Made by a program: the position numbers and the translations under genes. A DNA stretch of 13,597 bases from an uncultured Treponema sp. (GTDB lineage: Bacteria > Spirochaetota > Spirochaetia > Treponematales > Treponemataceae). Shown here in pieces: positions 13,543 to 13,597 of this stretch (positions within the stretch are counted from its first letter, which is position 1; each line of letters begins with the position of its first letter). A model generated the notes under the pieces. That model was given only the letters and a program-made list of their open reading frames with translations. It did not search any database and was not told the DNA's origin. Location: the NCBI GenBank assembly GCA_937915735.1, contig CALGGS010000255.1, positions 1-13,597 of the forward strand. The letters run 5' to 3'.

Positions 13543-13597
13543 GGAAACACTGATTAATTCAATAAAGAATTAATCAGTGTTCTCATTGAATGTAGCT
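13543..13597. repeat. Family B repeat, inverted copy (cut by window edge)
   Basis: These 55 bases are an exact reverse complement of 939-993. They include a 15-bp perfect stem (13546-13560 with 13567-13581, loop AATAAA). The outermost base differs (A at 13542 instead of G), giving CTAAGGAAAC. The remainder lies beyond the window. It occupies the expected promoter/leader region of the histidine phosphatase gene. Confidence 0.85.

Overview
The window looks like chromosomal DNA from a spirochaete, most likely a gut or rumen Treponema. This rests on moderate-to-low GC, the style of the large hybrid histidine kinase, an FG-GAP propeller protein on a membrane anchor, and small intergenic palindromic repeats. 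The genus is inferred from overall character; no rRNA or other marker gene is present. No CRISPR array, transposase, tRNA or rRNA gene was seen. Nine protein genes account for most of the sequence.

Layout, left to right: (1) the right end of a repeat (1-55), then a uridine phosphorylase gene on the + strand (83-859). (2) A 136-bp three-hairpin repeat (859-994) between convergent genes, whose ends supply the TAG stop codons of both neighbours. (3) A two-gene signalling operon on the - strand: a double-receiver response regulator (3888-4649) followed by a 964-residue hybrid histidine kinase with receiver and HPt domains (994-3888), overlapping by one base. (4) A divergent promoter region holding a small solo repeat hairpin and a good promoter for an IMP dehydrogenase gene (4899-6407, +) of the Tritrichomonas foetus-like type, closed by a strong terminator. 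(5) A - strand pair: MTA/SAH nucleosidase (9279-10004), then a large membrane-anchored propeller protein (6475-9270). (6) A 468-bp gap (10005-10472) with a candidate small RNA that has its own promoter and terminator, a complete 132-bp three-hairpin repeat, a - strand terminator and a diverged solo hairpin. (7) A - strand operon running histidine phosphatase (12962-13528), four-S1-domain RNA-binding protein (11829-12938), then membrane TPR protein with a catalytically degenerate Mrr-like domain (10473-11801). A second copy of the three-hairpin repeat from item 2 begins right upstream of this operon and runs off the window.

Three genes concern nucleotide salvage or synthesis (uridine phosphorylase, IMP dehydrogenase, MTA/SAH nucleosidase), but they are separate transcription units. 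The signalling pair can in principle form a complete His-Asp-His-Asp phosphorelay, with no DNA-binding output domain encoded here.

The most unusual material is intergenic. Two repeat families with unrelated internal sequence share GGGAA...TTCCC ends, about 132-136 bp length and a three-hairpin plan, and single hairpins related to one family also occur alone. A putative ~83-nt sRNA carries a Shine-Dalgarno-complementary pyrimidine loop.
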